64,000 nt of DNA from an uncultured Acidimicrobiales bacterium (GTDB lineage: Bacteria; Actinomycetota; Acidimicrobiia; Acidimicrobiales; SZUA-35), in NCBI GenBank assembly GCA_937976305.1, contig CALJSB010000040.1, positions 62,001-126,000 on the forward strand, in the 5' to 3' direction. Below the pieces are notes generated by a model. It made no database searches, was not told the DNA's origin, and saw only the letters and a list, made by a program, of their open reading frames with translations. Shown piece by piece: positions 19,512 through 28,133 of the stretch. The position numbers were made by a program, and so were the translations under genes. Each line of letters starts with the position of its first letter. Positions within the stretch are counted from its first letter, which is position 1.

Positions 19512-19947
19512 GTGCCGCCAGCTTGCCGATGATCTCGTCGAGATGTTCGAGATCTTTCCCGGAGAGCCGGTTGATCATAAGCTCGCGCACGTCGTCGACG
19601 TGAGCCGGTGCAGCTGCTTCAAGCGCCCGAAGCCCGTCGTCGGTCAAGATGGCCCAAAGCCCACGGCCATCGTCGAGGCAGGCCTCGCGACTGATGAAGC
19701 CCCGCTCGGCCAGCCTGTCGACGCGGTAGGTGAGCCGGCTACGAGACACGATCGCGCCTTCGGCCAACTCACGCATGCGAAGGCGTCTGCCCTCGGCCTC
19801 CGAGAGCAGCACGAGGATCTCGTAGTCGGTAAGCGCGAGTTCGGACCGAGACTCGAGGCGTTGGTGGAGCTCATCGGGAAACCGGTGCATGACGGAAAGG
19901 AACGTTCGCCAGGTGTTCTGCTCAGCTTCCGTCAGCCACGACGCCAT
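19501..19947 (-). CDS. MarR family transcriptional regulator
   Basis: MASWLTEAEQNTWRTFLSVMHRFPDELHQRLE; LLSEAEGRRLRMRELAEGAIVSRSRLTYRVDRLAERGFI. Confidence 0.88.
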   Translation of the reverse strand: MASWLTEAEQNTWRTFLSVMHRFPDELHQRLESRSELALTDYEILVLLSEAEGRRLRMRELAEGAIVSRSRLTYRVDRLAERGFISREACLDDGRGLWAILTDDGLRALEAAAPAHVDDVRELMINRLSGKDLEHLDEIIGKLAAQLP

Positions 19948-19994
19948 GCCATTCAGTGTACGGAGACCGCATTGTGGCCGTCGTTGATCGAGGG

Positions 19995-20810
19995 TCAGCG
20001 AGCTTGGCACGCACGACACCATGTGGTGGTGCGAGCATCGATCACTCGTGAACTGAGTTCGCGGTTGCAGCGGCCGCAGGGCTGTCCGGCTCGTCCGTAG
20101 GCAAACAATCGATGCTGGTTTCCGCCGGTGCCGCCCTCGGCATTGCGATAGTCACGCAGCGTCGTGCCGCCGAGTTCGATTCCCTGTTCCAGAACGGTGC
20201 GGATGGCTTCGAGCAGCCGCCCCGCTCGATCGTGTCCGAGTCGCCTGGCCGCCGGGTTGATCTCGGCGATCCACAGGGCCTCATCTGCGTAAATATTGCC
20301 GACGCCAGCGATCGGGCGCTGCGACAGAAGCTGTGTCTTGATGGCCCGGTTGCTCGACTTGATGGCTTGCCAGAAGCGCGTTGTCGTCAGCTCAGGGTCC
20401 CATGGCTCGGGTCCTGCGTTCGCCAGCGTCGGGATCGTTTGGTAGTCGCCCCTCGGCACAACTCGCAGCCGGCCGAAGCGGCGAACGTCGGCAAACTCGA
20501 GCGTCTCAGCGAGCCCCTCGTGATCGAGCGTCCACCAGGCCCGTAGGTAGGGATCAGTGTCGTCGTGGGGTCCGGCCCGAAACCGAAGAACGCCGGTCAT
20601 GCCCAGGTGAACGATGAGCTCTCGATCGTCATTCAGCCCAACGATGAGGTACTTCCCTCGCCGGGCGACGCGATCGATCGCAGTGTCGATCACGTCGACT
20701 GCCGGAGTGAACTTTGTCGATGGGTGCGACCCCGCTTCAAGTACTCGCCGACCAACGAGCCGAGGCTCGAGCTGTCGCCGCACCGTCTCGACTTCAGGTA
20801 GTTCGGGCAT
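19995..20810 (-). CDS. mutM: Formamidopyrimidine-DNA glycosylase
   Basis: MPELPEVETVRRQLEP; GVGNIYADEALW; C-terminal zinc finger CGRCNRELSSRVIDARTTTWCRACQ. Confidence 0.96.
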   Translation of the reverse strand: MPELPEVETVRRQLEPRLVGRRVLEAGSHPSTKFTPAVDVIDTAIDRVARRGKYLIVGLNDDRELIVHLGMTGVLRFRAGPHDDTDPYLRAWWTLDHEGLAETLEFADVRRFGRLRVVPRGDYQTIPTLANAGPEPWDPELTTTRFWQAIKSSNRAIKTQLLSQRPIAGVGNIYADEALWIAEINPAARRLGHDRAGRLLEAIRTVLEQGIELGGTTLRDYRNAEGGTGGNQHRLFAYGRAGQPCGRCNRELSSRVIDARTTTWCRACQAR

Positions 20811-20899
20811 GACCACCCGAACGGTACTGGTCCAATCGGCTTACACCCGACGACACCTCTTCTCATGTAGTTCTCAATCGAGGGCGTCAAGCTGGAGAT

Positions 20900-21511
20900 G
20901 TGGAGTTCTCTCGTCAGGGCCTTGGAGCCCGTACCTTCCTTATTGCGGCAAGTATCGGCTTCGCTGCGTGTAGCTCGATCAGCGATGAAACGCTGAACGG
21001 CTCCGCTGCTGACGACGCGGTCGAAGTGACCACAACCGATCGAGAACCCGTCATCACCGTGGCGCCTACGGTTCAAACAACGATACGGGGCGCAGAAGAT
21101 GGCGCTGACGACGGTGCGGCTGGCGATGCCGGTGACGCTGCGGCGGCACCGACAACGACACAAGCACCGACAACACAAGCGCCGACAACACAGCCGCCGA
21201 CGACGCAAACAACGACAACGCAGGCACCCACGACCGAGGGCACGACAACCCAGGTCCCGACCACCGAGAGCGGCGGGATGATGGTGGTTTCGGACGATGT
21301 GGAAGATGCCGCTCCGGCTCAATTGCAAGACGACGACGAAGACGAACTCGAGAGCCTGCCCAACACCGGTCCGAACGAGACCATGCTGGTGATCGCGATC
21401 GGCTGTGCACTCATCGTCGGCGGCCGAACGTTGATCGATCTGGTCAACTCAGCTGCAAGGGCACTTCAGCGAATCCCCGCTCGAGGCCGCAGCCCGCAGC
21501 CTCCCCGATAA
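20900..21511 (+). CDS. Secreted Pro/Thr-rich protein with C-terminal LPxTG-type sorting signal
   Basis: Signal peptide with FAAC, (A/Q)PTTQ repeats, LPNTGPNETMLVIAIGCALIVGG + basic tail; GTG start. Confidence 0.7.
   Translation: MEFSRQGLGARTFLIAASIGFAACSSISDETLNGSAADDAVEVTTTDREPVITVAPTVQTTIRGAEDGADDGAAGDAGDAAAAPTTTQAPTTQAPTTQPPTTQTTTTQAPTTEGTTTQVPTTESGGMMVVSDDVEDAAPAQLQDDDEDELESLPNTGPNETMLVIAIGCALIVGGRTLIDLVNSAARALQRIPARGRSPQPPR
21150..21270 (+). repeat. Degenerate tandem repeat encoding PTTQ-type linker
   Basis: acaacacaagcrccgacaacacaagc-type repeats; protein TTTQAPTTQAPTTQPPTTQTTTTQAPTTE. Confidence 0.8.
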
Positions 21512-21530
21512 CCAGCTGTTCCCCTGACCT

Positions 21531-22742
21531 TCAGCTGGCGCAGATCGCGTGAGCGACTGCTCGGCCTGAGCCGATTGCACCGTTGATCGATGCGTCTCGG
21601 CGGTGGTCGCCGGCGATCCACACGCCGCTGTCGAGTTGAGCCGACGCCCGGCCGTTGTGGCCTGGAAGCTGTTTGGGTTGGGCCTTGGCGATCTCGTCAA
21701 CCCGAACCTCGTCCCAGGTCTCGACCACGCCGCCGAACCAATCCGACAGTTGGTCGCGCATCGCCGCAGGAAGCTCCGGATCAATCGAAGGGCTTGATAC
21801 CACGATGAGATGGCGGCCATTCGGTGCGTACGTGGGGCAGACGTTGCTCATCACCACCATCGAATTGATGGGAGAGATGCCTTCGCCGTTCAGGAGCAGG
21901 ACCGGCTCCGACACAGGGGCTTCGTCGGCGGCGAGCCACATGCTGGTGACGCCGTTCCATCCCGGGTCCTCCGACCCCGCAAGTCGATTCGCTTCGGTGG
22001 CTCCGGTTGCCAACACCACTGCGTCTGCCGAAATGGTGTCCCCGCCTTCGAGTCGCACCGCGCCTTTCCCGAGCTCGGCGACCGATGTCGACAGCTGAAT
22101 TGACTCAGACGGTAGACGGGCTGCGAGTTGGTCAGAAATGGCGCCCATTCCCTTTGCTGGCACGACCGCGTTGCCGTTGCTCAGCATGCGGAACACGAAC
22201 TCCACAACCTGACTCGAGCCTTGGAGCTCTGGGTCGAGGGTGATGCCTGCGAACAGGGGGCGCAGGAAGCGCTCGACCATGTCGTCGCTGAACCCCGCCT
22301 TCTCGAAGCGGCTGATCGCAGTGGTGCCAACACCGGTCCATAGGTCTTCGATGTCGCCTTTCGAGACCGCAAGGCGGAAGGCGAGGATCCTCGCCTTGTC
22401 GAAAGGCGACCCGATCGGGGCTTGCAGGGTCGACAAGAGCTGCTTTGGCTCGCGGAGTGGGTCGCCGAGCCGGTGGAACTCGCCGTTGAGACGAATCGTG
22501 GCGCCTGGGGTGAACTGATGGAGGTCGAGAGCGGAGTAGTCGAGGAGCGATTGAGCCTCGGGATAGGCATCGAGAAGGATCTGGAAGCCACGATCGAGCT
22601 GGAACCCGTCGACGATGTCGGTGCGCACCCGGCCACCAACTCCATCGCTTGCCTCGATGACATGCACCTCGTGGCCTTGCTGATGCAACTCGACGGCGGC
22701 CGAAAGTCCGGCGAGCCCCGCTCCAACGATCACAACATGCAT
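21531..22742 (-). CDS. FAD-dependent amine oxidase / protoporphyrinogen-oxidase-like oxidoreductase
   Basis: [41 protein letters not shown]-terminal [25 protein letters not shown]. Confidence 0.9.
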   Translation of the reverse strand: MHVVIVGAGLAGLSAAVELHQQGHEVHVIEASDGVGGRVRTDIVDGFQLDRGFQILLDAYPEAQSLLDYSALDLHQFTPGATIRLNGEFHRLGDPLREPKQLLSTLQAPIGSPFDKARILAFRLAVSKGDIEDLWTGVGTTAISRFEKAGFSDDMVERFLRPLFAGITLDPELQGSSQVVEFVFRMLSNGNAVVPAKGMGAISDQLAARLPSESIQLSTSVAELGKGAVRLEGGDTISADAVVLATGATEANRLAGSEDPGWNGVTSMWLAADEAPVSEPVLLLNGEGISPINSMVVMSNVCPTYAPNGRHLIVVSSPSIDPELPAAMRDQLSDWFGGVVETWDEVRVDEIAKAQPKQLPGHNGRASAQLDSGVWIAGDHRRDASINGAIGSGRAVAHAICAS

Positions 22743-22763
22743 GGCACTGTTCTACCGCCCCAA

Positions 22764-22817
22764 CACCCGTTCTGGAGTCCTCCACCGGCAAAACAGTCGG
22801 TGCCGGCCTCCAGATCG
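22764..22817 (-). repeat. Dispersed ~52-bp palindrome-ended repeat, copy 3
   Basis: Reverse complement shares 47/52 positions with copy 2, including CCGACTGTTTTGCCGGTGGAGGACTCCAGAACGGG exactly. Confidence 0.9.
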
Positions 22818-22832
22818 ATCGTTTGGCGGCTG

Positions 22833-23714
22833 TCAGGAGAAGAAGCCGAGCTGTTGCTCGGGTCGGCGGGGCTCAGGCAGCGGTTCGAGTTCGACGCCGC
22901 TCGGTCTCGCGTCGAGCTCATCGCGCACTGCCGCCCAGAATCGGCGTGCGAGGTCGGGGGCATCACGGTTGTCGGGGGTGTGGGTGAACACATGGGGCTC
23001 GACGCCGGCCATGATCCAGTCGGCGAGCTTGGGGATCCACTGTCGCCAGTGCGCCATACTCGCATCGGTATCGCTTTGCCCGATGAGCCTGACGATGGGC
23101 TGGTTGCCGGTGGTGACAGGACGAACCGGGAGCCGAGGTTTGCGTTCCCAGGCCTCGATCTCGGGAGGCGTCACCGGCGTTGAGGCAAAGAACGCTCGGC
23201 TATCGAGGATCACCCGGTTGGCCTCGAGGTCGGAGAGCAGATCGTCGAGGAGGCGCTCAGACGAGCCACCCACGAAGAAGTCGAGATGACGCACCTCCAC
23301 CGCCCAGGTTTGCTCGCGAGATTGGGCTCCCAGGAACTGCTCGAGCACCCCGATTGCCTCGGGTTCGAACGACGCAGGGAGCTGAATCTGGATCGGTCCG
23401 ACTCGCTCACCGAGCGGTTCGATGACCGACAGGAACTCAGTCACGTCCTCCTGGGCTCCCCGTAGCCGTCGTTCGTGGGTGACGTGTTGCGGCAGCTTGA
23501 AGCAGAAGCGGAAGTCAGGCGGTGTGAGCTCGGCCCAGCGTGCGACGGCCTCCGGCGATGGGGGAGCGTAGAACGTCGTGTTCCCTTCAACGGTCGTGCA
23601 CCACGTGGCGTACGCAGCCAGCTCGTCGCCCGGCGGCGTATCGCTTGGGAACCACCGTCCTATCCATTCACGGTTGGCCCACATTGGGCAACCAACTCTG
23701 AGTCGGGCGGTCAC
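22833..23714 (-). CDS. DUF72 family protein
   Basis: RVGCPMWANREWIGRWFP...YATWCTTVEGNTTFYAPPSPEAVARWAELTPPDFRFCFKLPQHVTHERRL. Confidence 0.9.
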   Translation of the reverse strand: MTARLRVGCPMWANREWIGRWFPSDTPPGDELAAYATWCTTVEGNTTFYAPPSPEAVARWAELTPPDFRFCFKLPQHVTHERRLRGAQEDVTEFLSVIEPLGERVGPIQIQLPASFEPEAIGVLEQFLGAQSREQTWAVEVRHLDFFVGGSSERLLDDLLSDLEANRVILDSRAFFASTPVTPPEIEAWERKPRLPVRPVTTGNQPIVRLIGQSDTDASMAHWRQWIPKLADWIMAGVEPHVFTHTPDNRDAPDLARRFWAAVRDELDARPSGVELEPLPEPRRPEQQLGFFS

Positions 23715-23732
23715 TCGGCGTGCACCAGAGCC

Positions 23733-24626
23733 TCAGCGTCCCATCTCGAGACCCGACCCGTAGAGATCGAGCCGTGGCGCGTAGCGGGGCGTCTTGATGC
23801 CCTTAGCCATACGAACCACCCGCCAACGGTGGCCGGCATATGGCTCGAGTAGTTCGAGCATGCGGGCATCAGTGCCGCGGGGCTCGCCGGCCAAGAGATA
23901 GGTGACGTTGTTGGGGATGTGCAGGTCACCAACCGGAACCGCATCAGGATCGCCGAGCGAGGTGGCCGTGACCATCGCTGCGGTCCACGGTCCGATGCCT
24001 CGGATGCGTTGCAGTCGGGCTTGCACTTGGGCCGGTGTTCGGTTGGCGAGATCGGTGAGCCTCCGCATCTCGCGGGCCACCCGCAGCAGCGTCTCGGCCC
24101 GTTTGCGTTCGACGTTCAACGGATGAAAGTCGTAGTAGCCCATCTCGGCCACCCGCTCAGGCGGAGGGAGGATCCAACCCTCGCGTGGCCCCGGGGCCGG
24201 GTCGCCGTGGGTCCGGCTCAGCGCTTTGCGACTGCGTTTGGCGTGGAAGGTCTGGACCTTCTGGCCAAAGACAGCGCCGACCAGGCTGTCCCAGATGATG
24301 TCAGTGCGAGCCAGCTTGAACGGTGCCTTGCGCCAGATGTCGGCGACCTTGCCGGTTGGTTCGAACCCGGTGAGGTCGTCCTCGGCGCCGCAGAGTCGAG
24401 GGGTCTGGTTGATGAGCCATTGCGCTCCATCGCCCCACGCCGTGGCTTGCACCGTGCCAGGCTCGATGCGGATGAGCGACAGCGTGCCGAGACCCTCAGG
24501 GGTGCGGGTGCTCCACCACGATTCGGTGGGCCCGATGAGCACCGGGTTCTTGGCCCCACGGATCGTGTTGGCGAGATCGAGGTCTGGCGGAATCTGAATC
24601 GTCTGCTGGAGGGACGCTTCGGGCAT
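23733..24626 (-). CDS. AlkA-like DNA-3-methyladenine glycosylase (HhH-GPD)
   Basis: LQRIRGIGPWTAAMVTATSLGDPDAVPVGDLHIPN HhH-GPD motif with catalytic Asp. Confidence 0.88.
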   Translation of the reverse strand: MPEASLQQTIQIPPDLDLANTIRGAKNPVLIGPTESWWSTRTPEGLGTLSLIRIEPGTVQATAWGDGAQWLINQTPRLCGAEDDLTGFEPTGKVADIWRKAPFKLARTDIIWDSLVGAVFGQKVQTFHAKRSRKALSRTHGDPAPGPREGWILPPPERVAEMGYYDFHPLNVERKRAETLLRVAREMRRLTDLANRTPAQVQARLQRIRGIGPWTAAMVTATSLGDPDAVPVGDLHIPNNVTYLLAGEPRGTDARMLELLEPYAGHRWRVVRMAKGIKTPRYAPRLDLYGSGLEMGR

Positions 24627-24638
24627 CGTTCGTGCCGG

Positions 24639-25133
24639 CTAGCGCTCGACTTGTGCCGCGAGCCCAACCAGTCCCTTCTCCCAGGCTTTGCGAATATTCA
24701 TCTTGACGATGCCGGTGATCGGCCGAGCAAGCGGATGGGGCGTGAGGTGGGCGGAGTAGCGAACTTCGGTAATCGTGTTGTTCGAACCCTCGTGCTCACT
24801 CGCATCGAGTCGGACTCGTTCGATCATCTCGGTGGCCAACGGCAGGTTGGTCTTCGTCACGGTGAAGCCCCAATCCTTCGGCCGATCCCAGAAGATGAAC
24901 TCTTCCTCGGCCACGAGGCCTCCGACTTTGACCACTCGGGTCGAACCGAGGCCGTCGGGCGTCGTCGAAGTGGTCTCGCATCGCTTCATGCCCGGGAACC
25001 ACTCGGGCCACCCGTCGTTGTTGGTGAGGACAGCCCAGATCGCTTCGGGCGATGCGAGCACCGTACGCCCGACCGTCACTTCTACGGGGGCGCTGTCGAC
25101 GAAGGCGGGAGTGCTGACCGTGAGCCGAGGCAT
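24639..25133 (-). CDS. SRPBCC/START-like polyketide cyclase family protein
   Basis: TVLASPEAIWAVLTNNDGWPEWFPGMKRCE. Confidence 0.85.
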   Translation of the reverse strand: MPRLTVSTPAFVDSAPVEVTVGRTVLASPEAIWAVLTNNDGWPEWFPGMKRCETTSTTPDGLGSTRVVKVGGLVAEEEFIFWDRPKDWGFTVTKTNLPLATEMIERVRLDASEHEGSNNTITEVRYSAHLTPHPLARPITGIVKMNIRKAWEKGLVGLAAQVER

Positions 25134-25164
25134 CGTTCGACGGTAACGCAGCTATCGCTGGAAG

Positions 25165-25262
25165 CAAGCCCAGACCTAGCGGAGCGGCAGACCCGGCCTC
25201 AGCGGAGCGGCAAGCCCAGACTCAGCGGAGCGGTAGACCCGGCCTCAGCGGAGCGGCAGACT
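25165..25262. repeat. Tandem repeat, about four 22-24 bp units with AGCGGAGCGG core, abutting the UvrD stop codon
   Basis: agcccagacctagcggagcggc / agacccggcctcagcggagcggca / agcccagactcagcggagcggt / agacccggcctcagcggagcggc. Confidence 0.92.
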
Positions 25263-27433
25263 CAGTCCCAGAGGGAAGCAAGCAGCGTGTCGACTTCGTC
25301 GGTGACCCCGACGCCATCAAGTTCGATGACGGTCTCATCGCTTGGTTGTGCGCTACTCGCTGACTCGTCGAACAGTTCGCGCACCGGGTCGAGAAAGCGG
25401 CTCGGTTGGGCGAGCACGTGGCGATCGTCTCGCCCGTGGCGGTTGACGTGAAACCGCAGCGGTGCGTGCACCGTGAGTTCGTCTTTGGCCCGTGTGAGCG
25501 CGACATACATGAGCCGCAACTCTTCGGCCATGCCAGCTTGATCGCCGAGCGCCATGTCGCTCGGCATGTTGCCGTCTGCGGCGTGGATCAGATGGACGGC
25601 CCGCCACTCGCCGCCCTTTGCCGAGTGAATGGTGCTGAGGGTGAGCCAGTCGTCGTCGAGATGCGGTGGGCCCGCCTGCTCGCTCGTTTTGCCTGGTGGG
25701 TCGAGCGTGAGTTCGGTGAGGAACCGGTGCCGTGAACCGTAGGCCCGCGCCGATGCTGCGAGTTGATCGATGTCGCTGAGCCGGGCTGACGCGTTGTCGT
25801 AACGGTTCGGGAAGACCAACGAACAGAAGGGCTTCAAACGGTTGACTTGATCGGCTGGTGGTACTTCGTCGTTGGCGTTGCCGCTGAGGCAGTCGGCGAA
25901 AGCAGCTCGTAGCTCGTCAGCCTCGGCGCTTGCTGCGGCCGGCACCTTGCCGTCGCCAGCAATGAACCGGCTCAGCGCCGTGCTGGTTTCGGGTGGGCCC
26001 GCAGCTTCGGCAAGAGGCTGGCTGTCGGTGGCGGCACTGGTAGCGGCATCAACATCGTCGATGCCAAGCTCGTCGACCAGGCGGCGAACGGTCGCCGGAC
26101 CGATGCCTTCCATGGCTGAAAGCACCCGGTGCCACGCCAACACGTCTGCGGGGTTGTCGAGAATCCGCAGCAGCGAGAGAAGGTCTTTGACGTGGGCCGA
26201 CTCGAGGTACTTCAAACCGCCGTACTTCACGAACGGAATGTCTCGCCGGACGAGTTCGAGTTCGAGGCCGTCGGAGTGATGACCCGCCCGGAACAACACG
26301 GCTTGATCGCGTAGGTCGATGCCCCGCTCGCGAGCGTCGAGGATGTTTTCGCAGACCGTGCGACTCTGCGCCCCCTCGTCGTGGTGGGTGACCAGCGTTG
26401 GGGTCTGGCCGTTGGTCTTGGTCGACCACAACTCTTTGGCGAAGTGGCTGGTGGGTCCGACAGAGGTTGGCGCGGCCGCAAGTACTCCGTTGGCCACGCC
26501 GAGAATGGGCGAGGTCGAGCGATAGTTCTGCTCGAGGGTGACCGTGGTGGCTCCCGGGAAGTGCTCGGAGAACGCCCACATGTTCTCGACCGATGCACAG
26601 CGAAAGCCATAGATCGCCTGGGCATCGTCACCAACAGCACACACTTCGGTGGGCTTGCTTTGGATCGAACTGGTGTCGCCGGCGGCCCGCCCATCAGCGT
26701 CAGCTGTCCGGCACATGCCGCGGATGATGTCGGACTGAATCGGATTGGTGTCTTGGTATTCGTCGATCAGGATGTGATCGAACAGCTCACGCATCTGCGG
26801 CCCAGCGGTAGGTGCGGAGGTGAGCGCTCGCCAGAACAGCAGGAGGTCGTCGTAGTCGAGAACGTGGTGTCGTCGCTTGCGGGCGGTGTAGGCCGAGAAG
26901 ATCACCTTGAGGTCCTCGCCATGATCGGCGCACCACGGGTAGTCAGATTCGAGCACGTCTGCCAACTTGGCCTGGCTGTTCACGACCCGGCTGTAGATGC
27001 TGGCAACGGTGTCCTTCCTGGGGAAGCGCTTGGATCGCTCGCCGAACCCTTCGTCGGTGCGGACCATGCCCATGAGGTCGGTCGAGTCGGCCTGGTCGAG
27101 AACGGTGAAGTTGGGCGAGAGCCCTGCTGCCTGTCCGAAGTTGCGCAGCAAACGGTTGCTCGTGGCGTGGAACGTGCCGCCCCAGACTCGCGACGCTGCT
27201 CGATCATCAGTGGCGCTTGCGACTCGGTGCAACATCTCAGATGCGGCCCGCCGGGTGAACGTGAGTAGCAGAATGCGCTGCGGATCGACGCCGTCTTCGA
27301 TGAGCTGTACGACGCGGGCGGCGAGCGTCTTGGTCTTGCCCGTGCCGGCGCCGGCGACGATGAGCAGCGGGGTACCCCGGTGATGGACCGCATGCTGCTG
27401 CTGCGGGTTGAGCTCAGTGGTTGTAGCGAACAT
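25262..27433 (-). CDS. UvrD/PcrA-type ATP-dependent DNA helicase
   Basis: LNPQQQHAVHHRGTPLLIVAGAGTGKTKTLAARV; DEYQDTNPIQ; VGDDAQAIYGFRCA; STIHSAKGGEWRAVHLIHAADG. Confidence 0.94.
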   Translation of the reverse strand: MFATTTELNPQQQHAVHHRGTPLLIVAGAGTGKTKTLAARVVQLIEDGVDPQRILLLTFTRRAASEMLHRVASATDDRAASRVWGGTFHATSNRLLRNFGQAAGLSPNFTVLDQADSTDLMGMVRTDEGFGERSKRFPRKDTVASIYSRVVNSQAKLADVLESDYPWCADHGEDLKVIFSAYTARKRRHHVLDYDDLLLFWRALTSAPTAGPQMRELFDHILIDEYQDTNPIQSDIIRGMCRTADADGRAAGDTSSIQSKPTEVCAVGDDAQAIYGFRCASVENMWAFSEHFPGATTVTLEQNYRSTSPILGVANGVLAAAPTSVGPTSHFAKELWSTKTNGQTPTLVTHHDEGAQSRTVCENILDARERGIDLRDQAVLFRAGHHSDGLELELVRRDIPFVKYGGLKYLESAHVKDLLSLLRILDNPADVLAWHRVLSAMEGIGPATVRRLVDELGIDDVDAATSAATDSQPLAEAAGPPETSTALSRFIAGDGKVPAAASAEADELRAAFADCLSGNANDEVPPADQVNRLKPFCSLVFPNRYDNASARLSDIDQLAASARAYGSRHRFLTELTLDPPGKTSEQAGPPHLDDDWLTLSTIHSAKGGEWRAVHLIHAADGNMPSDMALGDQAGMAEELRLMYVALTRAKDELTVHAPLRFHVNRHGRDDRHVLAQPSRFLDPVRELFDESASSAQPSDETVIELDGVGVTDEVDTLLASLWD

Positions 27434-27446
27434 GCGTTCGCTCAGG

Positions 27447-28064
27447 TTAGGGGGCGGCGTCGAGAAGTCGGTGGAGGGTGGTCACGATTCGAGACCATCG
27501 TTTGGGATCCTGCGTTTCTGGGTCGACCAGTGCATGGATGAGAAGTCCCATGTCGAGTCCCATCAACAGGTGCACGATGTCGTCGAGGTCAGCCGGCAGT
27601 GTGCGTCCTTCGTCCGCCATGATCCGTTCGACGATGTCGCTCATCATGGCGAAGTCGCGTCGTTGGCGCTCGACCAACCGCTTTCGGTTCTTGCCGTCGC
27701 GCACGGCGTAGAGCGTGAGCTCGATGTAGAGCATCCCGATGTCATCGACCGGCAGCGTCCTTCGCCGATCTGGCGAACTCATGGCCTCGATGTACTCGAC
27801 CGTGCTGTTGGTCGCGGAATAGAGACGCTCGGCTTCGGTCTGATTCATCTCGAAGTGCAGATCGAGCAACTCGAAGACGATGTCGTCTTTGGTTTTGAAG
27901 CTCGAGTAGAACGCGCCACGGCTGAATCCAGCTGCTTGGCAGATGTCTTCGATGCTGGTCGAGCCGATGCCCTGTTCGGCGAACAGAACAGCTGCTGCGT
28001 TGAGCAGCTTGCCCTTGGTTTCGTCGCGAGTCGGGCGACTGCGCTCCCGGGAACGGCTTGACAT
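27447..28064 (-). CDS. TetR/AcrR family transcriptional regulator
   Basis: LLNAAAVLFAEQGIGSTSIEDICQAAGFSRGAFYSSFKTKDDIVFEL. Confidence 0.93.
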   Translation of the reverse strand: MSSRSRERSRPTRDETKGKLLNAAAVLFAEQGIGSTSIEDICQAAGFSRGAFYSSFKTKDDIVFELLDLHFEMNQTEAERLYSATNSTVEYIEAMSSPDRRRTLPVDDIGMLYIELTLYAVRDGKNRKRLVERQRRDFAMMSDIVERIMADEGRTLPADLDDIVHLLMGLDMGLLIHALVDPETQDPKRWSRIVTTLHRLLDAAP

Positions 28065-28072
28065 GGTCAATA

Positions 28073-28107
28073 CGATACATCAATGTATTCGATACATAAA
28101 CGTATCG
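28073..28107. promoter_or_regulatory. Two adjacent palindromic operator-like sites between divergent TetR and P450 genes
   Basis: ATACAT-CA-ATGTAT (28075-28088) and CGATAC-ATAAAC-GTATCG (28090-28107). Confidence 0.8.
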
Positions 28108-28133
28108 AGTTGCACACGGGAACGAATGATGTC

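Noticed and set aside
23919-25451. 510-aa plus-strand ORF
   Set aside because: Antisense to the AlkA-like, SRPBCC and uvrD 3' genes, which have clear family motifs; the ORF is a by-product of high GC3 and has no recognisable domain.
26381-27268. 295-aa plus-strand ORF
   Set aside because: Antisense to UvrD-type helicase; no domain evidence.
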